64,000 bases of DNA from Harmothoe impar (taxonomy: Eukaryota > Annelida > Polychaeta > Phyllodocida > Polynoidae), in NCBI GenBank assembly GCA_947462335.1, contig OX381705.1, forward strand, positions 33,813,570 to 33,877,569. Reading direction: 5' to 3'. The notes under the pieces are model-generated. The model saw only the letters and a list, made by a program, of their open reading frames with translations. It was not told where the DNA came from and did no database searches. Every line of letters begins with the position of its first letter. The first letter of the stretch is position 1. Of the stretch, positions 1 through 12,582 are shown one piece after another. A program made the position numbers and the translations under genes.

Positions 1-1057
1 GGGGTATTTTTCAGGACCCCCGCTCGGGGCTCTGGGCTAAAGGAATCTTCAAGTATATCTTAACCCTCTGTGGGCAAGCAGCAATTCTAGTTGATGCTAT
101 GGCTGGGCAAGCATCAACTACAGTTGATGCCATGGCAGTGGGAGCATTGACTATGATAAATCTTTTGGAGTTAGCAACGCCTGTCCCGTATAAGCACCTG
201 TCTTGTATAAGCGCAGAGGTAATCATGCCTCCAAATTAATGAATGTATAGGGCCATTTTTATATATGGGACAATATGAATGTAGTCATTCATAAATGTAG
301 ATACTAAAACCTGAATAGCTTCACTGATTTCACTGATTTCTGGCTCTGTCTCACTAAAGTGATGCAACTGCAATTGGTGATGTATTTCAAAGGGTGATGT
401 ATTTGACTGGCAACCTCTGAACAAACTTTGTATTTTACATGTCCTTGAGGTAATAGCGTTACTTTAGATTACTGTCACTGTATATGAGATAAATCAGATT
501 TAAATTGACACTCCGGTCAAATACGTCACCTGGTCAAATATGTGACCATTTGCACCTGCATGACCTTGCTGTGGCAGGGTCATATAAGCATAGACATATA
601 CATTAAAGACCTGTACTAGCCTACTTAAGTCACTTTCTGCCCGATGTGACAATGGCCAATTAGTTGCCATTCCAGCTAGATAGCAGAGATACTGTTACAT
701 TAACATCAGTTTTGATACACACTATCAGGAAATATTGTATTAAAATTATTATCCAAACTAGTTATTTTCTTTTCATTTTAATAAATGATACGACTGGACT
801 TGAAAATGTGATGTCACACAGACCTTGACACCCCCCACCCCCCATGTCACTTTTCGTCACTAAACTGAAAGACCCACCCATCCCCTAGCAGATGACGTCA
901 TTTGTGAACGTTCCCTTTCTCCAAATGCTTTGGAGGAAAAGCCTCTTCATTCAAAGCTTTAGAAACGTTTTGATGAAAAGCGTGTTTAAAACGATTGCAA
1001 ACGTTTGGAAAACGTTTACTGTTTTTTATTAGCTAGGCATCTTGCTTGGTGTCTTAC
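1..1057. other. gene-poor stretch, probably intron of the left minus-strand gene
   Basis: No exon recognised. It lies downstream (minus strand) of the last visible exon of the left-edge gene, so it is probably intron. Positions 63-160 contain TTAACCCTCTGTGGGC followed by alternating copies of a GTTGATGC/ATGGC motif that resembles the internal repeat of the TTAA-flanked element at 60689-60889, so an old relative of that element may sit here. Positions 910-1020 are rich in AACGTTT motifs. Confidence 0.4.
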
Positions 1058-4000
1058 CTGAGCTGGGGACGTGCGTGAAGAGGACGAGGAGGGCTGGTCC
1101 TGCCCCGACCACCCTCAGACAGTAGCGCCGCCTGTCGTTCTGCAGCAGAAGCTGGTGTTGGCGGCTGTCGGCGTGCTCACTGTGCAGGCAGCTGAACCCT
1201 GGCAACAGCAACATGGGTCTCAGACAACAGTAAACAGCTACAATCCAATTTATGACTTATGAGTTAGGATATAGATTTTGTGGGTTTTTATCAAAGGAGA
1301 CCCTGTTCCCTATCAGACTAATGACCATTTCAAGTGTAGAGCTCTACCACTATCAAAGTACAACTCCATGATTTGTACCAACTTTTATTTGCACCCACTC
1401 CCATACTTATAATGATAAGGGTTCAGTGGCTAGAAATAATTAACCTCGTTTTATCCCATGGCATGGTCCGGGTGCATAAATTATATTGTATGAGCTGAAG
1501 TTTCGCCTCCTCCTGATATATCTTAAATACGCAGTATCTCAACAACCATTCGTCCGATTGACTAACTTGGGACTGGTATTTTAAAGGAGAACAGATCTAC
1601 CTTCCTATCAACCCGACTTCTTCTCCTCAGACGGCCTTGTCTTTAATTGTTTAAATATGAGAATTGGGTGAATGTCAGACAAAACATTAACGCTTTTCCC
1701 CTGTGACGTTGAAATCATTTTCTTTTGCTTTAGACACTCACACATAAGTCTGGAAGTCGCAGATTACGTTACATATATATTGCCTTACTTAGTGGGTACA
1801 TACTCCCAAAACATAGAATTTCAATAGTGTTGTCATAAGTAAGTGTAGTTATGACTTTAAAATAATTCCCAAAGAATATATTGTAGCATCATAATGCATA
1901 CACTGTAAAAAATATCCCGTAAAAATTACGGTGAATCACTGGCATCACTGAATGCCGACCGTTTCCCGTTTTTTTTACGGTCACCGTATTTTGCTTTCCC
2001 CCTGTAAATTTTACAGGCCTTTCCCGTTGTATTTTTACGGTGATTCATCATTATTATACGATGATTCTCTGCTATTCAATGATGATTATAATTGTTTCTG
2101 GATTCATTGTTGTATATTTCATAATATCATCTTAATTCTAGGCATGTATATATATATATATATTAGGCCTGAGAAGCATAATTGAATGCCTCATAGCAAT
2201 ATACAATTACAATCCATGAGCAAAAGGTACTCTAGGATTGTTACAAAGAAACTCTGACAACAGTCTCAATATGTATAATTCTAATTACCACAACATGGGT
2301 GTTTATACTATTCGTACTAGTGTCCAGGGTCTCAAAAAGGGAAATTATATATTTTTTATCTTTTATATGCCAAAGGCTTCAATTTCGATTGTGTAATTAA
2401 TGAGATAGTTGGATATCTTCATAAATCTAACACAATCATATATGTTTTTGGTTGATAGCTTCCACTAAAGTCTCTCTATCAAACCAAGCTGCCACCTGGT
2501 GAGCAAACTTTTAACGTGAGATTTGCCGTAAATGAAAAAACATTGTTTCACTGTACTGGTTTACGGATGTTCAATGTAAAAGTAATAAGTTTTACAGTGT
2601 AATACCGTAAATCACAATTACGGTGATACACCGTCAAATTTAGCATTGATTCTCCGTAATTTCAACGGCAATGTTTTACGGTGTACTGTCATTGTCGCAA
2701 TGACGCAGACTAGACAGTGACCGTGACATAAGCCCGGCCTTATTGGATGTTATCATGGAGACGGCATGCCCGGGTGTAGGTGTATCCATGGACACTGGTA
2801 ATCATATTGTTTGAGAGGTTAGTCAGTAGTGGCAATCCCAGATTTGTCACAGGGGTATCCACCATGCATTCGTCAAAATGAGGAGCTGATCATCAAAAAT
2901 GTTTAAGGGAAAACTAATTATGGCTGGTACAATGTACGTAATGCTCATAGAGATGAAAACACTAAAGTTGGTTTGGTCAGTATTGACTAACCCGGCAATA
3001 TTTACTTACTGTGGCTGGACGTGAAGGGAGCCAGAAAATAATCACAAGTTGTTGGCCACTAGTGACTAAGCTCCGGAGCATAAATAATATCAGTGTAGGT
3101 GAGTAGGTACCTGCCGTGACCACCTCCCTGATGTTGGTGACGCTGTACAGGTAGACAGTGCCGCTGTAGTTGACCACCCAGGTGAGGCTGTTGTCATAGT
3201 GACTGAACCAGGTAGACTCCCGCCACTCTGCTGGGACGTCACAGTTACCTGCTAACAACAACTCTAGTAAATAACTCCATGTAACACAGTGGTAAACTAT
3301 GGCAAAAGACCCCGATAGAATTTCAGCAGAAATATTTACTGAGAATTATAATGCTACTACATAATTATTAGCATTTCAGGCCCTCCAATAGTGTTAAACA
3401 TCGACACGCATGTAATCGGTCATAGTTATTGGAAAGGAATATTATTACATATGTGACACGATCTGCGAAAAGGGACCTTAGTGCAGGGTACAGTAAGGAG
3501 CCTTTTCCCAGTACATGTCACATATACTCTCGAATCCAGTAGGTTAGTTGTTGGATTCTTCTAAATACTTGAAGATGGCATCTATTTCATGGTCAATTCT
3601 TGAGATATTGACCATTGTTGACATGTTGTCGATTAGCTTTGAAATTATAATTAAAAGATAAGCGACGCAGTGGGTAGTGAATTATATGTTTAATCAGGAG
3701 GATGTGTGCAGCTAGCCTTTCCCAACTTTTGGGTATAGTGGAATGCGTGGCATAGAAAAGGGGATACTATCAATATTCTTTGAAAAGGACCACTTCCAAA
3801 TAGGACAAGCTGCCATGGCAATATAACTAAGCATTATTTATTTACAAATACCACTTTACCTGCTGTGAATGGTATTAGCTGTAAATATAAGATTGGAGTT
3901 CTTAATCGTCAGCACCTGAGTCTAAGGAGTTGTAATTATTTTATGTGGATCTTCATTTGAGCTATATAGTTATGTGCTGGTCTTTAAATTCGAGGAACTG

Positions 4001-4901
4001 TCGGCAATGATCAACACCATCACACTAATCCTGCTAATGTTGACCCAATAAGGGCAACATAGATGGTAGGCCATTCTAGGCTAGCACTCGAAAAGTCATG
4101 TTGGAAATGTGATGTCAGGCCAACAATGAAATCCTTTATATTGACCCACCTCTTGTTTAGTTCGCCAATTGCCGAGTAATAGCCCATGCTTGCAAATGCT
4201 GACATCATCAATGTTATATCGGTCTAGTGTTGAAACGATGTTGGGCCATCATTTTATTTCTAATGTTGGACCAACATCGGATATGATCACATTAGCCCAA
4301 TGTCGTCCATGTGATCATCTGTTGTATGGAGAGATTCTTACAAGTTAAAGCTTGACTGTCATGGTTGAAGTGAGGCCAAAAGCACTTTTAGATATATTTC
4401 AGTTTTCATTCACAAGAGGGCTCTTAAGGGCCGGGAGCTCAACTCTTACAGGCACAAGATAGGGTGAATAATTATGTTGTAGCTGGACAATGCTCATGGT
4501 CCCCTGTCCAAACACTGCTGCCCTCTGGTGGAACTGTTATTTTAGTCCATGTATGGAAAATGCTGAACATATTCCCTGACAGCCCAGCTTAAACTCATGC
4601 ATTGCCATCCTAATGAATGATGCATTTGACCCTCACTCTGATCTATAGGGTTTGATGTCAGGGATTTCAGTGATGGAAAGTAGGGAACAACATTCTGCAG
4701 GAAGTTGTATAATATGATATTTCCTCAACATTGGCCCAATGAATTTTTGGAGTCAATTCTAACAGATGACAGACAATGTCTTTCCATGTATATGATATAA
4801 TATATGGTACATTTATAGTGTATACTGTTCTAGAATAACGTTTTATGATGACTCACCTGTGTAAGAGCCAATACAATAGCGTAGACGCGTAGTCCCAACA
4901 T
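1058..4901 (-). CDS. 5' part of a secreted/surface protein paralogous to the 14.5-29.0 kb gene (partial, runs off left edge)
   Basis: Four exons join in frame on the minus strand: 4901-4857 (ATG, 15 codons, phase 0), 3878-3860 (19 nt), 3248-3111 (138 nt) and 1198-1058 (141 nt), the last three ending in phase 1. All have GT-AG boundaries. Residues 1-21 (MLGLRVYAIVLALTQLIPFTA) form a signal peptide. The 138-nt exon starts GNCDVPAEWRESTW; the 141-nt exon starts GFSCLHSEH and contains RRRYCLR. These match, module for module, the exons [10 protein letters not shown] and TYECLG...LFCREY of the plus-strand gene at 14.5-29 kb, including an identical 19-nt second exon. The CxFPxxW start recalls the DUF7042-7045 type of animal extracellular domains (recalled from memory, not searched). 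No function is known to me. Further exons lie left of the window. Confidence 0.75.
1899..2601. mobile_element. TIR element, TACACTGTAAAA ends
   Basis: TACACTGTAAAA at 1899-1910 is matched by its exact inverse TTTTACAGTGTA at 2590-2601, giving a ~700-bp non-autonomous element between TA dinucleotides. The interior carries many ACGGT/ACCGT and CCGTAA repeats and a short (TA)n at 2144-2163. Similar motifs continue to ~2690, which may be a second, damaged end. It lies in an intron of the left minus-strand gene. No open frame of note. Confidence 0.6.
3448..3526. repeat. short palindromic repeat, ACATATGTGACACGATCTGC family (copy 1)
   Basis: ACATATGTGACACGATCTGC followed by a purine-rich middle and ending in ACATGTCACATAT. 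The two ends are inverse to each other. A second copy is at 11791-11847, so it is a dispersed mini-element. Confidence 0.6.
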
Positions 4902-5893
4902 CTTGGATGTAATTTAAAACTGAAAAGTCAAACAGATATGATCATTAAACCACTGAACCCGTTCATGGTCCAGATGTGCTTCGTTGCAGTACAATATGGA
5001 AGGATGCATCTTTAGCCATTAAAAGGGATGATACATACAGATTAGCTTTTGAATTGTAAACGTGTATTTGTCCATAAGTCATCTAGTCATCTTCAGATGT
5101 GTTTAAACATGACTGTATTTCTCATATTGCTAGGACTATCGATAACAATGTATTTCAGGACAGAGGGTGATGGTGTCAAGTTCAAGTTCAAGTTAATAAG
5201 TGTTTATTGCTTCTTCATTCGAAATGATCTACCTTCCGCAATCCGGGGTGCGGTCAGTCCCCGTACAATTTTCAAAGTCTCATGCGTTTACTGATTTTAA
5301 CAATAAAGAGTTGGTACATGTAACAAAGACGAGTTGTTTGTTGTTTGTAACCTAGTATGTAAAAGACCTGTATGCTACTGTTCGTTGAAACTGGCTAATT
5401 ATAGATTAGTCCTTGTCTCAGAAAAAGGGCTTTCTTGTCGCTGGTACAGATAAAGTTCTATAGTCATGTTATTTGCAAGTGGTACAGGGGGCCCTCCTCT
5501 GGGCGTTCTGTTTCAATACAGTAGTGATAGGTGATAATGAGTATAGGCATTTGGATAATGAGTATAGGCATTTGGAAATACCCCATCGTCTCATCGTAGA
5601 TGTTTATTGTTATTTATAGCAGTTAACGATTGCCTGGTGCGCTAACCATAGATTAACATTACTGATATTATGTATGTGGATGGCTATAAGGGTGTTACCT
5701 ACTAGCGCCACCTACAGTCAAGGTCTAAGGTCCAGGTGCCACCAGCCCCCACCTCCACCTCCAGCCCAGGCTGCCCACGTGTTTACCTTGAGTACATAGA
5801 CATGACACTAGTCTGGGAGGTGCCCCCAGCGTCCTGCCTCTCCACCCTCTGTCCCACCACCACACGTCCCAGCACCTTTACTGCTCCATTAAC
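4902..5893. promoter_or_regulatory. divergent intergenic region between the left minus gene and the elongase
   Basis: About 1 kb separates the start codons of the minus-strand gene (4901) and the elongase (5894), so the promoters probably lie here or in untranslated exons within it. The minus ATG exon has an acceptor 18 nt before the ATG (TTTTCAG), implying an untranslated exon further right. No TATA box is convincing. The elongase side, about 5700-5890, is C-rich. Confidence 0.4.
5175..5310 (-). mobile_element. 3' tail fragment of a non-LTR retrotransposon
   Basis: Read on the minus strand, this ends with AATAAACACTTATT followed by about three AACTTG units. AATAAA plus a short tandem 3' tail is the usual end of CR1/L2-like LINEs. 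No reverse-transcriptase coding remains, so the assignment is by the tail only. Confidence 0.4.
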
Positions 5894-8800
5894 ATGTCGG
5901 TAAGCCTACTTCACGCCAGATTTTGCTCATCTTTTGTATCATCTTGCCTGTTCAGTATTAACATTAATGTTAGATAGCCTAAGGATGGATATGATGTGTC
6001 CAAGTGTTTTTGGAGAAGTATGTTATTGTATACCAGAACCAGACTGAAGAATCTTAAAATAATCCTACCTGAACTGGGGTAATCCCTGCTATATTAGCAG
6101 TTGACGATCCGGCTCCATGAAAACTCCCATGTATGTACACACAAAGGTACCTGGGTATAAAACACTGTACCTGGACACTGTTCCCTTTCCAAGTACCTTA
6201 CTGGATGGTCAGGGCCTTGATGTCCTTCAGTCTGAGGCCACGCCCTACCCCACAGGTCATCAACATCCAACACCCTGATGCTGCCTCGGCACAGAGATGA
6301 CCATGGCATGGGAAGTGTCCTATTTGCTTGCTGGAGGAGCAGGGTAGCAGAATATAGTGACTCAGCGCAGGCAGGGAGCATGTCAACATAGTGAGGTATA
6401 GTGTGCAGGAGGAGGCTTGTAGAGAGAGGGGGCAGAGGGAACTGTGTCATGTTTGAAGATGGCTGTCTAATGCACACAGACGGTGAAACGTCGTGCAATG
6501 AGCGCTAGGTGGCAGGGGGAGAAGTCACGACGTAGTTTGTGGTATATCAATTCTGCTTTAAAAATGGGACACCCTTTGGATTAACACTGTGAGTCAGTAC
6601 TCCTGTACCTCCAACATTATTTCCAGGCACCATTTGATTATTGTAGTGGAATGAATTTATATGTTCTGTCATCAACTGCACCTTGTAGTCTGAGCCAGAC
6701 TCTGTACCAGAAGCGGACCATATCTACATCCATAAAAGTGTGTGACAAAGCGTTACATGAAGTAGTCAAGTGCACCCAAATCACTGGCACACCAATGATC
6801 CATTGAGCCAATGCTGGGTCAATGTATGCCTTATGATTTGGCTTGTATTGGAATTCCAATATTGGCTCAGGTCTGGTTTGACCACTGGCCCAGTGCTTGA
6901 CAATGCTTGACAATCTGATTTTCCAATATTGGACCACTGCAGCAATTGCCGATATCGGCCCAATACCAAAGTGCCAACTTTCATTTGATCAATAATAGAT
7001 GATCCATGATTCCCTGATTATGCAGTGCTTATCAAAATAGAAGACTATCAGACAATATAACTGTGGTCAAAAATGATTAAAAACGGGACATCATAAGTTT
7101 ACAGATAACCATTTGTGTCTTCACAATTGATCTCTAGCTATCTCACAACCAAAAGGGATAAGGATAGAGACTACTTTAATTCATTCAGAACCTCACTACC
7201 CACAGGTCAGAGATTCTTCATGCCACGGTTGAGATATTCTTAATAATTTCATGCAGTAATCTAATGATCTTTCTATCTTAAATCAAGAAAATCTCTGACA
7301 TCACAGTGAAGCTCAAATCCCACAATGATTTCTGTGCCTCCCAAACCTCTGCAATTTAAAGCTCTTGCAATTTGGGAGTCTTACGTTTACTCTAAATTGC
7401 AAAGGTTCTATTGCAAGCGTGCTTACTACAAGGGTTCTCCTAGGTTAAATTTCAATCTAAGATTGAAGTCATTTATAAGCTTTCCAATGAGGCCTGAGAG
7501 TCGCTGATCCCTGGTGGCGGTTGCATAGGGATTGTGCCAATTTTGCTAAATCCAATGTTGGTCCAAAACTAAACATCAGATCGCTATCTTTCAAGCAAAT
7601 GCAAGCACTGAAACAGCAGTCAAACCGGAGCTAACCCAATATATAGCTTGAAATATTAGCCTATCATCACATTCAAGATTAAGCTTAAATCCACTATGCA
7701 ATTGTTGCAAGAAAGTTTCTGTTGCAATCTTGATCCAATACCCACCAGATGTAACTACAATTGGAAGGTATACCAGCTAGGAATCTGTCTGTATTTAGGC
7801 CTAACCTAACATCTAGATATTTAGATATTTTCCCTCGCTCAAATGAAAGGTTTCTGTAATTTGGCATTTCCTCTTGCAATTTACGCACAAAAAAGAAGTA
7901 GAATCACTGTGACTCCCGACTTGATCACTGAGGTAACTCTCCCCAGGACTCTAACATGACTCCTTAACATTAGCAGGACTCTAAAATAACTCTATAATCA
8001 CTCCTATTCTCAGACTCCCTAATGATTGGGAGTCACTTTAGAGTTGTGGGGAGAGTTACCTCAGTGATCGGATCACGGATAAATTGCAATGTCTGTTCCC
8101 CCCAATGTCTATATTGCAATAGATATGCCCAAATTGCAGATGCAGTGCAATATTCATCGTACAGTGGGATTTCGAGTAAGCACCCTTGCAATAGAACTTT
8201 TGCAATTTAGAGTAAATGCGAGACTCCCAAATTGCAAGAGCCTCTGCAATTGCAGAGGTTTGGGAGGCATAGAACGTATCATGGGATTTGAGCTTTAGCC
8301 TAACATCACGTTATTACTGCCACCTGTTTTGCTCACATTGGGCAATTGTTTGCTTAAGGCAAAAAAAAAAGGTGTGTTTCAGGCAACCCGACCCTAGATT
8401 CAAAAAAGGGCCGACCCTAGCATTTTTGTTTATTTCTCTCAATTTTTACAAATTCTTTCAAGAAAAACAAGCTCCCATTGTCCTCAGAGGCCTGGATAAT
8501 TGATTAACTTCAGAAAATGGCCTTTTAAGAGGAATATGCAATAACTTCTTGATATTCCTAGTCAATAGAGGATTTATTGAATGATTCTGGTGAGTCGCGA
8601 GTCGATTTCTCGATTCGCGACTCATTCCGGGTTCTCTCTATTTAAAAAAAAAAAGAAAATAAAAATAAAAATCCGACCTACCTACCCTAGAAATTCTGAC
8701 CATGTTGCCTGAAACACACCTTCTTTTTTTTGGCCTAATTTAAAGATTGTAATGCTGCTGATATCGTTATTACTGACAATGGCCGAATATATCCTTGCTA

Positions 8801-9944
8801 TCTGGAATTTGTAAATGTATAGAGCTTGGATAGAGGAAGCCAATATGCAGGGTGACTCAATATAACTATGCACAGATTCTGCACATTTGTTAACAAATGC
8901 AACATTACACTCTGATAATATTCTTATGTGCTCTGTGCCTAAACCTGTTGTCACCATATATATAACTGTATTTGTGTATCTTTTGTGTTACAGAACTGGA
9001 AGGTGGATGACGGAGAGCCCGGCTGGTTGCCGCTATGGGAGGAGCTGGTACCCCAGGACACCACAGGCATAGTCCAGCTCACCTCCGGCTTAAACACATC
9101 TTTCATGCTACCCTTTGAGAACTATGACGAGCTGCGCTTCTACCGCTGGGCCATGCCCTCCAACTGGAAGCAGTGTTTCCTCTACTCAGTCTTGTACATT
9201 GTGGTCATCTTCGGGGGTCGGCGGCTGATGGAGAAGAGGCAGCGCTTTGAGCTGCGGACTGCACTCACCTTGTGGAACCTGGGGCTGGCTGTGTTCAGTA
9301 TCTGCGGCGCGGTGCGCATGAACCAGGAGATGTTCCACTCGCTGCGCACGCATGGCCTCGAGTACACCTTCTGTGTTCCATCCTTCGGCTACCCGCCCTT
9401 CGGCTTCTGGGTGGTGACGTTCGCTATCTCTAAGGTGGTGGAATTTGGAGACACGGTGTTCATTGTGCTCCGGAAGCAGCCGCTCATCTTCCTGCACTGG
9501 TACCACCACGTGGCTACCCTGATCTACACCTGGGTGGCCTATACGGAGAGGATGTCCTCCGGGCGCTGGTTCATCACGCTTAACTTCACCGTTCACGCCT
9601 TCATGTACTCGTACTACGCGTTACGCGCGTTGCGTGTACGGGTGCCGCGGTGGGTCAACGTGTGCATCACCACCATGCAGACTTTACAGATGGTGGTAGG
9701 CATCGCCGTCAACTACGGCGTCATCCTCGTCAAACGTCGCGGCGACCACTGTCAGCAGTCTTACGGCAACGTCACATTCTGCCTTCTCATGTATTTCAGC
9801 TACTTCCTTCTCTTCTCCTGGTACTTTTACAATGCCTACATCAGGGCCAAGCCAATTAAGCCTGTCCCTAAATCACACCACAATGGTGTACATGCCAACG
9901 GGGTATCCAATGGAGTTAGCAATGGTATAAAGAAGTATGACTAG
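5894..9944 (+). CDS. ELOVL6: very-long-chain fatty acid elongase, ELOVL3/6 type
   Basis: Condensing enzyme of the ER fatty-acid elongation cycle (acyl-CoA plus malonyl-CoA to 3-ketoacyl-CoA). The main exon, 8994-9944, follows TTTTGTGTTACAG. It holds the histidine box HWYHH (about residues 170-174), FGGRRLMEKR, a GDTVF segment, the MYSYYALR motif and several membrane segments. FLHWYHH is typical of ELOVL3/6 rather than the polyunsaturated-fat elongases. The open frame has no ATG at its 5' end. The best start is ATGTCG at 5894-5899 (A at -3), followed directly by GTAAGC, which joins in phase to AACTGG and gives a 318-residue protein. A later in-frame ATG at 9105 would give a shorter form closer to vertebrate length. 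The C terminus carries NGV/SNG repeats and ends KKYD, a KKXX ER-retrieval signal. The 3094-bp intron carries two transposon insertions. Family certain; ELOVL3 versus 6 and the first exon less so. Confidence 0.9.
6775..6990. repeat. degenerate GTTGGCCCAAC-type palindromic repeat
   Basis: Several inverted CCAATATTGG, TTGGCCCA and GGCCCAATA motifs are clustered here in the elongase intron. The same word family is at 4210-4310 and, better preserved, at 57858-58110. Ends could not be defined. Confidence 0.35.
7309..8295. mobile_element. foldback element with CAAATCCCA ends
   Basis: A 987-bp inverted-repeat unit in the elongase intron. The left end AAGCTCAAATCCCA (7309) and the right end TGGGATTTGAGCTT (8295) are inverse, and the similarity continues inward for over 100 bp (for example GCCTCCCAAACCTCTGCAAT at left against its inverse at right). 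The middle (7905-8085) folds on itself through GATCACTGAGGTAACTCTCC and its inverse. The motif GCAATTTGG recurs many times. A distinct element with the same CAAATCCCAC end is at 37040-38081. Confidence 0.7.
8358..8735. mobile_element. MITE, GGC(C)AAAA...GTTTCAGG ends
   Basis: Left end GGCAAAAAAAAAAGG then TGTGTTTCAGGCAACC; right end GGTTGCCTGAAACACACC in inverse orientation ending TTTTGGCC. The interior holds inverted ACCCTAG copies and a palindrome at 8591-8624 (10-bp arms TGAGTCGCGA and TCGCGACTCA). Relatives are at 13322-13497 and, decayed, at 12583-12835. It ends about 260 bp before the elongase main exon. Confidence 0.7.
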
Positions 9945-10570
9945 TCTAATCTGGCACTATTATGGCATTATGACTATAGCTTCATCAGGACCAGTCCAAG
10001 TAACATTACCTGTGTTATCCATTCATAGACTACATCCTCCGCCCTCATGTATCATTGATAACAGATGGTGGCCGAGGATCACACGTAGACTTATTCATTA
10101 TAACTTCACTTCCACATGGCCGGCCATTGTTGATTGCTACTCTCCGCGCTCACCTCATTCTGCAGATGTAATTCGTGATCTGCCTCATGGCACATCTCAG
10201 GTTTCCCCTCAAGCAAAGCAAGCATTAGCTGACATGCTGGTTATAATTAAGTGTGTATTTGTTATTCCACTCCATGAAAGAAGCACATCGTGTCTCATAA
10301 CATAAGACAAAGTATGACGAGGGTGCTTTTATGTGCTATGCTTTGTTTCTTTAATGAATGGGTTGGAGAATGTGCTGTCCACGAGAAAATAATCCTTGTT
10401 GGGTTGTTTTAGTTTAGTTGCCAACAACTGTGATTAAAATCAGATGTATCCAAGTTTGGTCATTTTTATCATAATTTGTGAACATGAATATATTCTCAAA
10501 TGATTTTATTTCTCTAATGCGCCCGAAGATCAGTAACAAGTTATAATGGAGAGGCCTTATTGTGAGGCAT

Positions 10571-10710
10571 AATAGGTATGTGTCCACTATGATTCAGTAA
10601 ACTGTTCTAGCGCCAAAACGATTTTGTCAGCGCCAAAACAGGTTTGTCAACACCAAAAGGGGGTTTGGTACCAAAATAGTCTGATAAATCCTAGTGGACA
10701 CGGGCCTATT
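10571..10710. mobile_element. 140-bp MITE, AATAGG..GTGTCCACTA ends
   Basis: AATAGGTATGTGTCCACTAT at the left is matched in inverse by CTAGTGGACACGGGCCTATT at the right. The interior repeats GCGCCAAAAC and TTTGTCA. It is the same family as 11351-11486. Confidence 0.7.
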
Positions 10711-11350
10711 GTTGAGGTAGAGGAAAGAACGAAATGAAGTTTTTTTTACATAATATAAGTGATTATGTATTATCCGTTTTGTATAAATGTATGAGTAACA
10801 CTCCTGTTACCAATATTCCTGCTTGAACCCTATCATAAAGGTGCAAATGGGGTTTCTGGCATTTCAGGTTATTCGACCCGACCTTAGGAATGCGGGCCTG
10901 ACAATAGAAATTGTTTTCCAATTTTCGAATAAAAAATAGGTAAAAGAATGTAAATGTTACTTTCTCTACAACAGAAATCCAGTCCCTATAAGGCCTGTCT
11001 ACATGGCTACAAGGAAAGCCGTATTTCAGTTTTGTCGTCCAGTTTTGTTACTGAAATATGTCCACTACGATACATAATTGTCTAGAATTACATCTAAACT
11101 GTACACATGGGAACGAGATATAAATAAAAGAATAAAAAGGCCACTTCCTGTACACAAAGAAAACAAAGATGTTTGATGTGTTGACGGCGACTTTTGACGT
11201 TCGCCATTTACTATCGCACTTTTGTATTTGGGAGACAAACCATATATTTCACCTCATCATTTAGATTGTTGTTTTGACGGACGACAGGCGGTCATATAAA
11301 TGCTAGTGGACACATGGTTTAATTACGTGGATGTAGGTGTAAATTGTATT

Positions 11351-11486
11351 AGGCCTGTGTCCACTAGGATTTATTACACTGTTTTGGCGCCGAAGAACAT
11401 GTTTTTGACACCGACAAAACGGATTTGTCAGTGCTAAAACTTTTCCATGCAAAAACAGTGTAAATTATCCTAGTGGACACAGGCCT
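11351..11486. mobile_element. 136-bp MITE, AGGCCTGTGTCCACTAGGAT ends
   Basis: AGGCCTGTGTCCACTAGGAT at the left and its exact inverse at 11467-11486. The similarity runs further inward (TTACACTGTTTT against AAAACAGTGTAA). The middle carries GTTTTGGCGCC and inverted CAAAAC/GTTTTG motifs. A more degraded relative is between about 10990 and 11320. Confidence 0.8.
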
Positions 11487-11790
11487 GATGCGAAACCAAG
11501 TATATATACCATAAGAATTCCATTTGTTACTTTTTGTTCATAGCCTACTCATATATATTGCTCATTATATAAACTTAATTCCGTTTGTTTTTCCCTTGTG
11601 AAAATGCTTTTGAGATATATTTCTTGAACCATTGATCTCCATTTTTATTGCATTGCTGTGTTTTACAAACAAGTGCAATCGGCTATGCCTTCAGTCAGGA
11701 CCTTAATGTGATATCACGAAGAGCAAGCATAACACTTCTGTATCTACCAACAGTACCACATTCCATCAACCCCAACTTTCCTTTCTGGAA

Positions 11791-11847
11791 ACATATGTGA
11801 CACGATCTGCGAAAAAGGCCCTTCTTTTTCCCAATACATGTCACATG
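11791..11847. repeat. short palindromic repeat, ACATATGTGACACGATCTGC family (copy 2)
   Basis: Same 20-bp start as at 3448 and a terminal ACATGTCACATG in inverse orientation, with a shorter middle. Confidence 0.6.
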
Positions 11848-11954
11848 TTATTCCACATGAGAAAGAACTTCCATATGAGCTATACCGTCAACGCGTGACA
11901 AACCGTTACCTACAGTATCATGAGTGTTGATGTGTGAATTGGAGCAACTATATG

Positions 11955-11957
<3 letters not shown>

Positions 11958-12036
<79 letters not shown>
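11958..12036. repeat. (TA)n microsatellite
   Basis: About 79 bp of uninterrupted TA dinucleotides. Open frames reading YIYIYI across it are artefacts. Confidence 0.98.
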
Positions 12037-12039
<3 letters not shown>

Positions 12040-12582
12040 GGATACATCAGCAAGGCAATACCATCCCCATGCTATAATACACATGTAGAGCTTGATTGCT
12101 TGCTACAGACAGATACATATAATTTTATGTTCTTCTTATCTTCCAGCGTTGGTGTCATAAGCTTGCAATTAAAATTTAATAAGCTATTCCATCCAGTATA
12201 TACGTTAGCTGTATGTGTTAGAATAATAAGGAGCGTGAGAGTCAAGTGTAAGTGCTGATATATCAATATTAGGTACATGTACTTGTGTGTGGAGGAAGGT
12301 GTGTGCATGGCTGAAATCGTGCTACTGTAATGTGATTGACTATGTCTACCAGAAAGTGCTCTGGTACCCCATCGTGAACGAGTTCAGAACTGGAATAAAC
12401 TATATGATACAAATCTAAAACGCATATTTTTGTTGTGGCGTCTTTTTGCCTCATCGGAACAATCGGATACCAAAATGAAGGCCCATTGTGCTTGTATCAA
12501 TAAGCAGACAACATACCTAATTGCCACGTACGGTCTTGATCTTACCAAGATTCGATCACAGTTGTGACCAGCTATTGATTAA

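Noticed and set aside
1071..1262. 63-residue plus frame
   Set aside because: Antisense to the minus-strand exon 1198-1058, which has matched splice sites and a paralogue.
6094..6498. 134-residue minus frame in the elongase intron
   Set aside because: No family resemblance, no signal peptide and no convincing splice sites; overlapping frames are equally open.
9186..9596. 136-residue minus frame
   Set aside because: Lies wholly antisense to the conserved elongase exon.
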